A stretch of 41,806 bases of DNA from Candidatus Cryptobacteroides aphodequi (GTDB lineage Bacteria > Bacteroidota > Bacteroidia > Bacteroidales > UBA932), in assembly GCA_018065265.1 (NCBI GenBank), contig JAGHTP010000018.1, positions 1 to 41,806 of the forward strand, written 5' to 3'. Below are positions 1 to 7,487 of this stretch, piece after piece (position 1 is the stretch's first letter; every line of letters begins with the position of its first letter). A program made the translations under genes and the position numbers. The notes beneath the pieces are model-generated. The model did no database searches. It was given only the letters and a program-made list of their open reading frames with translations, and was not told where the DNA came from.

Positions 1-326
1 GGTTCGGGCTCGCCTTCGAGGGTGATAATGACGTAACGTTTGCTCTTTACGTCGTAGAAGTACAGGAACGATGCGCTTCCGGCCTTGATGGCCGCATCAA
101 CGGTCACGTCATCGACTGTGCCGCAGCCAAGATCGACAAGAGCGTAGCGTGCGACTACTCCGCCCGCTGCATCAAGGCTCTTGAAGAGGATGGGCTGGTC
201 GAGTGCGAACTCGAGATCGGACTGAAGCTGCTTGTGAAAAGCGTATAAAGTGCTGTCTGTATTGATTTTATAAAGCCTGAAGAAGCCTTTCTTACCCTCA
301 AGGGTAACCCTGTATGTGCAAATCAT
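1..326 (-). CDS. pRiA4b ORF-3-like family protein (3' end off window)
   Basis: An open frame runs leftward from ATG at 326 and leaves the window after 108 codons, so only the N-terminal part is present. It begins MICTYRVTLEGKKGFFRLYK and continues with a short beta-rich pattern (FHKQLQSDLEF, VVARYALVDLGCGTVDDV, ASFLYFYDVKSKRYVIITLEG). This resembles the PRiA4_ORF3 / IS1096-passenger-TnpR-like family, which is common as a small stand-alone chromosomal gene in Bacteroidales and has no established function. The start is supported by a -7-like element (TACATTTG on the minus strand, 331-338) five bases upstream. The gene is divergent from the IMPACT-family gene at 366. The family assignment comes from remembered sequence pattern and was not searched. 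Confidence 0.65.
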   Translation of the reverse strand, partial: MICTYRVTLEGKKGFFRLYKINTDSTLYAFHKQLQSDLEFALDQPILFKSLDAAGGVVARYALVDLGCGTVDDVTVDAAIKAGSASFLYFYDVKSKRYVIITLEGEPE

Positions 327-330
327 GGCG

Positions 331-358
331 CAAATGTAAAAAATATTCCATACATTTG
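331..358. promoter_or_regulatory. Divergent back-to-back -7 promoter elements
   Basis: CAAATGTA (331-338, TACATTTG on the minus strand) and TACATTTG (351-358, plus strand) form a perfect 8-bp inverted repeat separated by 12 A/T-rich bases. Each arm matches the Bacteroidetes -7 consensus TAnnTTTG. The arms lie 4 and 7 bases from the start codons at 326 (minus) and 366 (plus), so both messages would have almost no leader. No convincing -33 TTTG is visible for either side. Confidence 0.6.
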
Positions 359-365
359 AATTGGT

Positions 366-1049
366 ATGGCGTTAATTTCTGACACATATTTTAGCATCTC
401 AGCGCCCTCAGAGGGGCTTTTCAAGGACAAAGGCAGCCGTTTCCTGGCATTCGCCACGCCCGTGGAGAGCGAAGCCGAGGTGAAGGCCCTGACCGAGCGT
501 CTGCGCAAGGAGTATCACGACGCCCGTCACTGCTGTGTTGCCTACCGCATCGGGCTCGACGGGAGCATCTGGCGGGCATCCGATGACGGCGAGCCGGCTG
601 GCAGCGCGGGCCGTCCGATTCTCGGCCAGATAGACAGCGCCGGCCTGAGCGACGTTGCCGTTGCCGTGGTCAGATATTTCGGAGGGATCAAGCTCGGCGT
701 CCCCGGGCTCATCAATGCCTACCGCAGCGCCACAGCCGACGCTCTGGCCGCCGCCACCCGTATCGAAAAGGTTGCCGGCCGCTGGTTCCGCCTCGAGTTC
801 GGCTACGATGCCCTCCCTCAGGTCATGAAGGCCGTCAAGGACCTGTCCCTGCCCCAGCGCGCCCAGGACTTCGGGGGCGACTTCTCCGGTTCTGGTTCTT
901 CTTCAGACTCTGGCGCCGAAGCCCTTGCCACTGACGCCCCCGGGGCCGCAATCTACCCCTGCTCCATGGAAGTCCGCGTCCGCCTTTCCCTTCTCGACGA
1001 CTTCCGCACCCGCCTCGCCCTGCAGGGGGTAAGGGTCATCGAAATATAG
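366..1049 (+). CDS. IMPACT/YigZ family protein (UPF0029)
   Basis: This 227-residue protein has the YigZ/IMPACT architecture. An N-terminal UPF0029 domain (about residues 15-130) carries the hallmark motifs SDDGEPAGSAGRPIL (72-86) and VVRYFGGIKLG (101-111). A C-terminal ferredoxin-like DUF1949 domain follows (about 140-227). Between the halves of the second domain is a Ser/Gly/Ala-rich insertion (about 174-195) that the family normally lacks and that looks like other in-frame low-complexity insertions in this window. Bacterial YigZ has no firmly established biochemical role; eukaryotic IMPACT modulates GCN2 signalling through GCN1. ATG at 366 follows a -7 element by seven bases, so the message is probably nearly leaderless. 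The gene is convergent with the FKBP gene across a 780-bp gap. Confidence 0.88.
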   Translation: MALISDTYFSISAPSEGLFKDKGSRFLAFATPVESEAEVKALTERLRKEYHDARHCCVAYRIGLDGSIWRASDDGEPAGSAGRPILGQIDSAGLSDVAVAVVRYFGGIKLGVPGLINAYRSATADALAAATRIEKVAGRWFRLEFGYDALPQVMKAVKDLSLPQRAQDFGGDFSGSGSSSDSGAEALATDAPGAAIYPCSMEVRVRLSLLDDFRTRLALQGVRVIEI

Positions 1050-1084
1050 CACAGCGGTTTTCACCGCTCCAAAGGACTAGACAA

Positions 1085-1465
1085 AATCTCAACTGTTTCC
1101 AAAACGGAAATAGTTCGATCAGCATGTAAGGGATCCTTACGAACTGCAGGTTTCTCGCAGTCCTACCCTGACCGCGCAAGGGAAAAGTGTGCTCTCGCAT
1201 CTGAGGCAACTCGCTTCATTGAGCTCTACAATTGGTCACTTTCTTCCGGTCGTTCCCCTTTTTGACGAGACTCAAAACCGAAGTGCACGCCCACTTCTTT
1301 TAGGGCTTGTAGAGGTACCCTGAGCACTTGGCGGCAGTTATTTCGGCTTCGAAGTGCGATGGGTACTTCTGTAGGCGGCTCTGGGGAACAGCCCTCCTCG
1401 CCGCGCCTGTTGCCGTCAACAAAACGGGCTAGGTCTAACGAGATGGGGGGGGGCTAGCCCAGAAA
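1085..1465. other. Dense cluster of stem-loops, candidate structured RNA
   Basis: This non-coding stretch contains many exact complementary pairs: 1091-1100 with 1106-1115 (10 bp, one G.U if read on the plus strand); 1126-1131 with 1135-1140; 1143-1147 with 1157-1161; 1224-1231 with 1307-1314 (8 bp, enclosing a hairpin 1280-1285/1292-1297); 1315-1320 with 1361-1366, enclosing 1324-1329/1352-1357 across a symmetric TGA/GAT internal loop; 1375-1379 with 1400-1404; 1408-1412 with 1417-1421 (tetraloop); and 1426-1432 with 1454-1460. The 8-bp and 6-bp helices abut at 1314/1315, as in a coaxial stack. No long reading frame lies in it. I looked for RNase P, tmRNA and SRP RNA signatures and found none. 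It could instead be a decayed mobile element. The strand is uncertain, with the single wobble pair favouring plus. Confidence 0.4.
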
Positions 1466-1536
1466 AGACAACTTTATGGGCCAAAAGACTTCAGTTAGTT
1501 CCATTTTGGAACATACTGCCTCTGACGGCAAGTCAT

Positions 1537-1575
1537 ATGGACGTACCCTGTATTTTATGCAGCAGAGTACGTCCA
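1537..1575. repeat. Inverted repeat, copy 1 (TGGACGTAC arms)
   Basis: TGGACGTAC (1538-1546) pairs exactly with GTACGTCCA (1567-1575). After one mismatch the stem continues for three more pairs. The left arm shares the 16-base word ATGGACGTACCCTGTA with the second element at 1632-1673. It lies in the non-coding gap between the convergent yigZ-like and FKBP genes. Confidence 0.8.
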
Positions 1576-1631
1576 ACGATTTTTCAATAATCGGCAACAC
1601 ACAGGCCCGAATGGCACATTTTGGAAATTTT

Positions 1632-1673
1632 AATGGACGTACCCTGTAGGTCAAAATACAGGGTACGTCCATT
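1632..1673. repeat. Perfect 17-bp inverted repeat, copy 2
   Basis: Bases 1632-1648 are the exact reverse complement of 1657-1673, with an 8-base loop (1649-1656). The left arm contains the same 16-base word as the element at 1537. Neither side has the T-run of a terminator. The pair of related palindromes about 95 bp apart resembles REP/REPIN-type elements, but no associated transposase is present in the window. Confidence 0.85.
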
Positions 1674-1747
1674 CGTTCAGAATTCCAGATGAGTTTAGGA
1701 CGGCAACGGAGAACCTGCCGCGCTCCGGCCTAACAGCCTTCGCACAG

Positions 1748-1764
1748 ACGCGAATGATTCGCGT
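1748..1764. repeat. 17-bp palindrome between convergent genes
   Basis: ACGCGAAT and ATTCGCGT flank a single central G. It lies just downstream of the FKBP terminator in the leftward direction. It could be a protein-binding site or a second hairpin; nothing further can be inferred. Confidence 0.6.
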
Positions 1765-1776
1765 ATTGTCCAAGGC

Positions 1777-1805
1777 AAAAAAAAGGCCGACCACGAGGGC
1801 CGGCC
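1777..1805 (-). terminator. Rho-independent terminator of the FKBP-end operon
   Basis: On the minus strand a 7-bp stem (1799-1805 with 1785-1791, one G.U pair) and a 7-base loop are followed by eight T residues (1784-1777). It lies 25 bases beyond the FKBP stop codon at 1830 and ends the leftward operon that starts near 8102. Confidence 0.85.
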
Positions 1806-1829
1806 TGTAAAGCGGTTCAAAAGAAGCGA

Positions 1830-2639
1830 TTACTCTTCGGGAGCAACGACCTCGACCTTCTTGCCGACCTTTGCGAGGCTGACGTTGAAGATAAGGGTGC
1901 TGCAAGGAGCGATGCTCGGATTGCCCTGCTCGCCGTAAGCGAGTTCGTAAGGGATGTAGAGAGTGATGTCGCCACCTTCGCCGATGAGTTGAAGACCCTC
2001 ACGCCATCCTTCGATAACGTAATTGAGCTGCATCTTGATAGGATCTGCTCCTTCGGGAGTCTCGTCGAATACAGTACCGTCGAGAAGCTGGCCCTTGTAG
2101 TTTACGTAAACTGTATCGGCAAGTGTAGCGCGAACCTCATTGCCGGGGTTGTTGATCTTGTACTGCAGACCGCTTGCTGTTGTCTGAACACCGGCCTTCT
2201 TGGCGTTGGCGGCAAGGAATTTCTCCTGCTTTGCCTTGTTCTCATAAACAGCTGCGCTGTGACGCTTCTCAAGATACTCGTTGAAGATTTCGTTCATCTC
2301 GTTGGGGTTGATGCGGAACTGCTCCTCGAAGCCTGCGCTGCGGGGATTGCCTTCAGCCTTGATGAAATCTTCCATACCCTTCTTGAGCTGTGCGAGGTTG
2401 AGTTCGCTCAGGTCCTTAGCAAAATCGTAGTTCTTTATGAAGCTACCGAAGTTGATACCGATAAGATAGCTGACGTCGGCGATCTCCTGGTTGGAGCACT
2501 TGAAATCTTTGGCAGTTTTCTCTGCGGGCATTTCCTCAGAGGTAGCAGCATCCTCGTCCACGGGCTCCTCTGCTTTGGGAGCGCAGGCGGCAACTGCGAG
2601 GCCCAGGAAAAGGGCCCAGAAAAGTTTGTTTGCTTTCAT
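1830..2639 (-). CDS. FKBP-type peptidyl-prolyl isomerase lipoprotein
   Basis: This 269-residue protein starts with a lipoprotein signal peptide (hydrophobic segment, then AVAAC with Cys19) followed by an acidic stretch (AEEPVDEDAATSEE). The middle (about 45-150) is an FKBP_N-type dimerisation region. The C-terminal FKBP domain (about 155-262) includes YVNYKGQLLDGTVFDET and a PYELAYGEQGNPSIAPCSTL-type active-site stretch. It should catalyse proline cis-trans isomerisation and act as a chaperone in the cell envelope, like FkpA/Mip. It is the last gene of the leftward run, 26 bp after the ROK kinase, but has its own possible promoter (2653-2682) and a clear terminator (1777-1805). Confidence 0.9.
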   Translation of the reverse strand: MKANKLFWALFLGLAVAACAPKAEEPVDEDAATSEEMPAEKTAKDFKCSNQEIADVSYLIGINFGSFIKNYDFAKDLSELNLAQLKKGMEDFIKAEGNPRSAGFEEQFRINPNEMNEIFNEYLEKRHSAAVYENKAKQEKFLAANAKKAGVQTTASGLQYKINNPGNEVRATLADTVYVNYKGQLLDGTVFDETPEGADPIKMQLNYVIEGWREGLQLIGEGGDITLYIPYELAYGEQGNPSIAPCSTLIFNVSLAKVGKKVEVVAPEE

Positions 2640-2652
2640 TGTTATTTTTTTT

Positions 2653-2682
2653 GAAATTTAAATTGTTACAGTTCCCAGGCAA
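2653..2682 (-). promoter_or_regulatory. Possible promoter of the FKBP gene
   Basis: On the minus strand TTG (2682-2680), a 19-base spacer and TAAATTTC (2660-2653) match the Bacteroidetes TTTG-N19-TAnnTTTG pattern except for the last base of the -7 element. It overlaps the 3' end of the ROK gene and lies 13 bases before the FKBP start. Confidence 0.4.
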
Positions 2683-3625
2683 GGGCCGAAGCACCGAGTA
2701 TCGCGGCGTCGGATTCCTTGAGTTGTGAAAACAGAAGTTCAACTTTGCCCTTCCAAAGGTTAAGAACGTTGTCGTTCATCGCCTTGAGTGTAGGCTCGTA
2801 GATAAACTCCTTGGCACGGGCCAGTCCACCGAAGAGCACAATCGCCTCCGGAGCGGAGAACGCGATGAAGTCCGCAAGGCTTGTTCCGAGAATCTTTCCG
2901 GTATATTCGAACACCCTCTTTGCGAGAGCGTCGCCCGACTTCGCGGCATCGTAAACAGCCTTCGAAGTAATCTCATCGACCTCGCGGAGGAGCGAAGGCT
3001 CCTCGCTCATCTCAAGCCACTCGCGTGCTGTGCGGGCAACTCCGGTTGCGGAGCAATAAGCCTCGAGACAGCCGCTGCGGCCGCATCCGCAGGCACGTCC
3101 GTTGTGACGCACTGCGATAGTATGCCCAAGCTCGCCGGCAAATCCGTCGGAGCCGTAGAGCACCTCGCCATTTATGACGATGCCCGAGCCCACACCGGTG
3201 CCGAGAGTTATCATAATGAAATGCTTCTTGCCCTTGGCAACGCCATAGGCCATCTCACCGACAGCAGCAGCGTTGGCGTCGTTGGTGAGAGCTACGGGCA
3301 TTCCGTCGAGTTCGGCGGAAAGAAGCTTAGCGAAAGGCACGGAGCGCTTTGCGGCCCAGCCGAGGTTGGGTGCGAATGCGATGCTGCCGGTGTAGTAGTT
3401 GCCGTTGGGGGCGCCTACGCCCACGCCACGGATCTGACCATCTTTGCCGGAAGCGTCGATAAGTTTCTTGATCGCTTCAGCGAGGGTGTGGATGAACTCC
3501 TCAGCCTCAACATTGACGTCGGTCTTGATGACGCTCTGCACGAGGACCTCGCCACGCGCATCGACAACGCCTATCTTCGATGTGGTGCCGCCGATGTCGA
3601 CACCGACTACATATTCCTTTGCCAT
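2666..3625 (-). CDS. ROK family sugar kinase (glucokinase-like)
   Basis: This 319-residue cytosolic kinase has the ROK signatures in order: phosphate-binding VDIGGTTSKIGVV near residue 9, GVGAPN, the catalytic-loop NDANAAAVGE, TLGTGVGSGI and the zinc site CGCGRSGCLEAYCS. ROK glucokinases phosphorylate glucose or related hexoses with ATP. Some members are ManNAc or fructose kinases or repressors; there is no N-terminal helix-turn-helix here, so a kinase is favoured. It starts 4 bp after the stop of the FHS permease gene, so an imported sugar is probably the substrate, with hexose 6-phosphate passing to glycolysis. Confidence 0.9.
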   Translation of the reverse strand: MAKEYVVGVDIGGTTSKIGVVDARGEVLVQSVIKTDVNVEAEEFIHTLAEAIKKLIDASGKDGQIRGVGVGAPNGNYYTGSIAFAPNLGWAAKRSVPFAKLLSAELDGMPVALTNDANAAAVGEMAYGVAKGKKHFIMITLGTGVGSGIVINGEVLYGSDGFAGELGHTIAVRHNGRACGCGRSGCLEAYCSATGVARTAREWLEMSEEPSLLREVDEITSKAVYDAAKSGDALAKRVFEYTGKILGTSLADFIAFSAPEAIVLFGGLARAKEFIYEPTLKAMNDNVLNLWKGKVELLFSQLKESDAAILGASALAWEL

Positions 3626-3629
3626 ATCT

Positions 3630-4895
3630 TTAGTCTACTTTGATATCAGTATTGACGTTCTTTGAGCCTACAAGTGCGTAGAACAGGAGGAAGAGCAGGC
3701 AGGCGATGAGAATCCAGTAGCTCTGGAGATAACCTACCGACTTGGCTGTAACACCGCAGATGAAAGGAATGATTCCACCGCCGCATACAAGTGTCATAAA
3801 GATTCCGGAAGCGGGAGCGGTATATTTTCCGAGTCCCTCGGCTGCCATATTGAAGATGGCGCCCCACATAACTGAAGTGCAGAGACCGCAGAGGAACATG
3901 AACATCATTGAAACGGGAATCACATTACCCTTGATGGCAACGGTGATATCCTTGGGCATGTACATTACAAGCACGAGGAAGACGATGGCCACAGCGGAGG
4001 TGATGGTAAGCATCATCTTTGAAGAAACCTTTCCACCAATGGCGCTGCCGATGAGTCGGCCGATCAGCATGCAAAGCCAGTAGAAGCCGACTATTGTACC
4101 GGCAACTGCGGGCATATTGAGATCCTGCGACATGTAGAGGTTCGACATGTTGGGGATACCTACCTCGATGCCGACATAGAAGAAGATGGCAACGGCGCCA
4201 AGCACGAAGTGACGGAAAGAAAGAGGTCCGTGAGGATCTTTCTCGGCCTTTCCGGCCTTGCGGGCAGCCTTCTCCTCAGGAGTCTCCATATGAGGCTCGG
4301 GGATGTTGGTAAGCGCAATGATAAGAGCGGCAAGGGCGAAGATGGCCATTGCGATGATCATAGCGGGGGCAGCGTCCTTTACATTCGCCTTGGCAGCCTC
4401 ACCACCGATGAGGAATCCGAGAAGGATAGGAGCAAGGGTGCCACCGATAGAGTTGCAGGAGCCACCGAGGTTGAGAAGCTGGAAGCTCTTGTTTCCGCCA
4501 CCACCGAGGGTGTTGAGCATAGGATTGACAACCACGTTCAGGAGGCACATTGAGAAACCTGCAACGAACGCACCGATTACATACACAAGGAAAGACTCGG
4601 CAGGACCGGCGATCCACTGGATGCCGACACCGATGAAGCCGACGATAACAGCGAGAAGCGCGGTGAACTTATAGCCTTTGCGCTTGAGGACGATACCACC
4701 GGGGATACCCATGCAGAGGTAAGCGATGAAGTTTGCAAGTGTTCCGAGCTGACTGAGAGCCGGGCTTGCACCAAACTGATTGGAAACGATTACACCCATT
4801 GAACCGGCGAAGTTCGTAACGAACGCGATCATGAAGAAAAGGGCGAACATCACGATGATGGCCGGAGTGTAGTTCTGTGATTTAGTCTGTGACAT
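3630..4895 (-). CDS. FHS-family sugar:H+ symporter (MFS)
   Basis: This 421-residue protein has twelve predicted hydrophobic segments and resembles the fucose/glucose/galactose (FHS) branch of the major facilitator superfamily. Recognisable parts are the first-helix stretch MFALFFMIAFVTNFAG, the loop GGIVLKRKGYK and VVVNPMLNTLGG. The charged central cytoplasmic loop (about 205-225) contains HMETPEEKAARKAGKAEK. It probably imports a hexose across the inner membrane. It sits 9 bp after the acyl-CoA synthetase and 4 bp before the ROK kinase, forming a permease-kinase pair. The exact sugar cannot be read from the sequence. Confidence 0.85.
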   Translation of the reverse strand: MSQTKSQNYTPAIIVMFALFFMIAFVTNFAGSMGVIVSNQFGASPALSQLGTLANFIAYLCMGIPGGIVLKRKGYKFTALLAVIVGFIGVGIQWIAGPAESFLVYVIGAFVAGFSMCLLNVVVNPMLNTLGGGGNKSFQLLNLGGSCNSIGGTLAPILLGFLIGGEAAKANVKDAAPAMIIAMAIFALAALIIALTNIPEPHMETPEEKAARKAGKAEKDPHGPLSFRHFVLGAVAIFFYVGIEVGIPNMSNLYMSQDLNMPAVAGTIVGFYWLCMLIGRLIGSAIGGKVSSKMMLTITSAVAIVFLVLVMYMPKDITVAIKGNVIPVSMMFMFLCGLCTSVMWGAIFNMAAEGLGKYTAPASGIFMTLVCGGGIIPFICGVTAKSVGYLQSYWILIACLLFLLFYALVGSKNVNTDIKVD

Positions 4896-4904
4896 ATACG
4901 GTTT

Positions 4905-6827
4905 TTATTTTAGTGAGTCAATGTTTTTGCTGTTATAGAGCTCCTTGCCTTCCGGAGTCATTGCATACTCGATGCGGTCGGCATAGTGCTTCTCGACATT
5001 GCGGCGCACCATCTTGGAAGTGGTATTGAGCATACCGTTCTGCTCGGTGAAGGCCTCGTCGGCAACGACTATCGCGGCAGGCAGCCATTTCTCGGGGAAC
5101 AGACCTTCGTGACGGCCTCCCTTGCGGTAGGCGTCGCACTCGCCCTGCAGGATGTCGAGCTGGGCCTTGAGGCCTTCCTCGGAAGCGGGATCGAGTCCGT
5201 GCTTCTTCACAGCATCGGCCAAAGCGGCCTTGTTGGGAACGACAAGCACTATGGTGTAAGGACTCTGATTGTTGTAGAGTACCGAACCGTCGATGAAGCG
5301 GCTCGAGTCGGTAAGACTGTCCTCATAACCTTCGGGCGAATACTTCTCTCCGTCCGAACTGATGAGCAGGCTCTTGAAACGACCCGTCACATAAAGGAAC
5401 CTGGTGTTCTCGGGGCAGATGTAGCCGCGGTCACCGGTATGCAGCCAGCCGTCGACAATTGTCTTGGCCGTAGCCTCGGGGTTCTTCCAGTATCCGGCCA
5501 TTACATTCTCGCCACGGATGACGATCTCGCCGGTCTGGCCGACAGGCAGTTCCTTGCCGTCCTCATCGCAAATCTTGATGTCCATAGGCAGAACCGTGCG
5601 GCCCGAACTTCCAAAGCGCGCGTGGCCCTTGCCAAGCGAGTTGGCGCAGATGACGGGAGTGGCCTCGGAAAGGCCGTAGCCCTGGAAGATAGGCATTCCG
5701 ACAGCGCAGAAGTAGCGCTGGAGCTCTATGTCAAGCAGTGCGCCGCCGCCGATGAAGAATTTCATACGGCCGCCGAAATTCTCGCGTACGCTCTTGAAGA
5801 TGAGCTTGTCGAAGAGAGCCTTCAATATGCCCCTCCACCACTGTGTGATGCAAGGTTTGCCCATATTGTAGTATTCGCGGTTGTACTTGATCGCGTTCTC
5901 GAGGGCGAAGTTGTAAAGCTTCTCAACCTTCGGGCCCTTCTTGCGTATGCCGCTCTCGATGTTCTTGCGGAAATTGCGGGAGATGGCGGGAACGGAGAGC
6001 ATCGCGTCGGGACGCACCTCGCGTATGGCGATGGGTATGTTCTTGAGCATCGTGATGGCGCTCTTTCCTCCGGGCACGGTAGCGATGCTGCCTCCGTTGG
6101 ACATCATGAAATAGAAACCGGCAACGTGCGCAAAGCAGTGGTCGAGCGGAAGGATGATGAGCATCGTCCATCCCTCCTCGATCTTCACAACCGAGTTGCA
6201 CTGCTCGATGTTGGCGGTGTAGTTGCGGTGCGTAAGGAGGATACCCTTCGGATCGGCAGTAGTGCCGGAAGTGTAAGAAATGTTGGCATAATCGTCGGGG
6301 CCGACGGAAGCCATACGCTCCTTCACTTCGTCAGGATGCTGTGCGAGATACTCGACGCCCATTGCGCGGAGGTCGCTCAGATACATTTCGCCTTCCTGGA
6401 GAGGGATGTCGTCAAGGACAATCACCTTCTCGATGGCGGGGCATTTGCCTATTACGCGGCGCACCTTCTCGATCTGGCTTTCGGATGCCATTACGAAACG
6501 TGCGTCGGAGTGGTTGATACGGAACTCGAGGTCGTGGTCCGACTCGAGCTTGAAGGACAGGGGGACGTTCACGCCGCCGGCAAAGAGTATTCCCAGTTCG
6601 GAGAATATCCACGCATTACGTCCTTCGGAAATGAGGGCAACCTTGTCGCCTTTCGCAAGGCCGGCTGCCATCCAGGCCGCACCGAGGATGCGACCCTCTT
6701 CGTAGGTTTTGAGGTATGAGGTTTCAGTCCACACGTCACCCACTTTCTCGCGTAAGAAAGTGGCTTCACCGTACTTTTGAGCATAGTGCGCTACAAAATC
6801 GATGATAGTAGGTCTTTGGGTTGACAT
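4905..6827 (-). CDS. Long-chain fatty-acid-CoA ligase (AMP-binding)
   Basis: This 640-residue adenylate-forming enzyme carries the AMP-binding signature YTSGTTADPKG (185-195), the acyl-adenylate motif GYGLSEATP and WLHTGDRGY, followed by the C-terminal lid region with TGRFKSLLISSDGEKYSPE. The length and motifs fit Bacteroidetes long-chain acyl-CoA synthetases (FadD-like or FAA1-like), which activate fatty acids via acyl-AMP. It lies 26 bp after the deoxynucleoside kinase gene and 9 bp before the FHS permease gene, inside one leftward operon. The genes share no obvious pathway. The substrate chain length is not determinable from the sequence. Confidence 0.88.
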   Translation of the reverse strand: MSTQRPTIIDFVAHYAQKYGEATFLREKVGDVWTETSYLKTYEEGRILGAAWMAAGLAKGDKVALISEGRNAWIFSELGILFAGGVNVPLSFKLESDHDLEFRINHSDARFVMASESQIEKVRRVIGKCPAIEKVIVLDDIPLQEGEMYLSDLRAMGVEYLAQHPDEVKERMASVGPDDYANISYTSGTTADPKGILLTHRNYTANIEQCNSVVKIEEGWTMLIILPLDHCFAHVAGFYFMMSNGGSIATVPGGKSAITMLKNIPIAIREVRPDAMLSVPAISRNFRKNIESGIRKKGPKVEKLYNFALENAIKYNREYYNMGKPCITQWWRGILKALFDKLIFKSVRENFGGRMKFFIGGGALLDIELQRYFCAVGMPIFQGYGLSEATPVICANSLGKGHARFGSSGRTVLPMDIKICDEDGKELPVGQTGEIVIRGENVMAGYWKNPEATAKTIVDGWLHTGDRGYICPENTRFLYVTGRFKSLLISSDGEKYSPEGYEDSLTDSSRFIDGSVLYNNQSPYTIVLVVPNKAALADAVKKHGLDPASEEGLKAQLDILQGECDAYRKGGRHEGLFPEKWLPAAIVVADEAFTEQNGMLNTTSKMVRRNVEKHYADRIEYAMTPEGKELYNSKNIDSLK

Positions 6828-6853
6828 ATCGTGTGAATGAGTTTTTTAGTAGG

Positions 6854-7468
6854 CTATTTGAAGAGGCCGTAGAGTTTTGCGTCAATGAGGTCTGTCACCT
6901 TGGCAAAGTCTTCGGGCTTGTTGCCGAACTTGATGTTGTCGGCATCGATGATGAGCAGATTACCGTCGTAATCTTTGATCCAGTTTTCGTACTTCTCGTT
7001 AAGGCCGGTGAGATAGTCTATGCGTATGCCTTTCTCATATTCGCGGCCGCGCTTCTGAATCTGCGACACCAGGTTGGGAATGCTCGAACGCAGATAGATC
7101 AGAAGGTCGGGATTGCCGACAAGCGACATCATCAGATTGAAGAGGTCGGTATAGTTCTCAAAATCGCGTGTGGGCATAAGGCCCATATCGTGCAGGTTGG
7201 GGGCGAAGATGCGGGCATCTTCGTAGATCGTGCGGTCCTGGATGATGACATCGTCGGTCTTGCTGATGTCAACCACGTCCTTGAAACGCTTGTTCAGGAA
7301 ATAAATCTGCAGGTTGAACGACCAGCGCTCCATATCTTCGTAGAAGTCGGAGAGATAGGGGTTGAAATCGACCGATTCGAATTTCGGAATCCAGCCATAG
7401 TGGGCTGCCAGCATTTTGGTAAGAGTGGTTTTGCCGCTTCCGATGTTGCCTGCGATTGCGATATGCAT
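6854..7468 (-). CDS. Deoxynucleoside kinase (tandem copy B)
   Basis: This 204-residue enzyme has the P-loop GNIGSGKTT near the start, an ESVDFNPYL substrate-binding segment, the QDRTIYEDA (DRS/T-type) motif and the Arg-rich lid QKRGREYEKG. It phosphorylates deoxynucleosides for the dNTP salvage pathway. I place the start at ATG 7468 rather than an upstream in-frame codon at 7519, because the resulting N-terminus (MHIAIAGNIG) matches that of the neighbouring paralogue and avoids overlapping it. The upstream paralogue ends 19 bp away. In lactobacilli, tandem dAK/dGK genes encode subunits of a heterodimeric deoxyadenosine/deoxyguanosine kinase; the same may hold here. Confidence 0.88.
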   Translation of the reverse strand: MHIAIAGNIGSGKTTLTKMLAAHYGWIPKFESVDFNPYLSDFYEDMERWSFNLQIYFLNKRFKDVVDISKTDDVIIQDRTIYEDARIFAPNLHDMGLMPTRDFENYTDLFNLMMSLVGNPDLLIYLRSSIPNLVSQIQKRGREYEKGIRIDYLTGLNEKYENWIKDYDGNLLIIDADNIKFGNKPEDFAKVTDLIDAKLYGLFK

Positions 7469-7487
7469 AGTATACTGTTCTGTTTGT

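Noticed and set aside
1065..1080. Small hairpin after the yigZ-like gene (AGCGGT/ACCGCT near 1053-1069) as terminator
   Set aside because: The stem is only six pairs and no T-run follows, so it cannot be supported as a rho-independent terminator.
1085..1465. RNase P RNA, tmRNA or SRP RNA
   Set aside because: None of the conserved sequence words of these RNAs could be found on either strand, and no tRNA-like 3' end is present.
1454..1672. Small minus-strand gene of 72 codons
   Set aside because: It is made largely of the two palindromes read through, has no promoter or plausible family, and contains repeated translated palindrome sequence.
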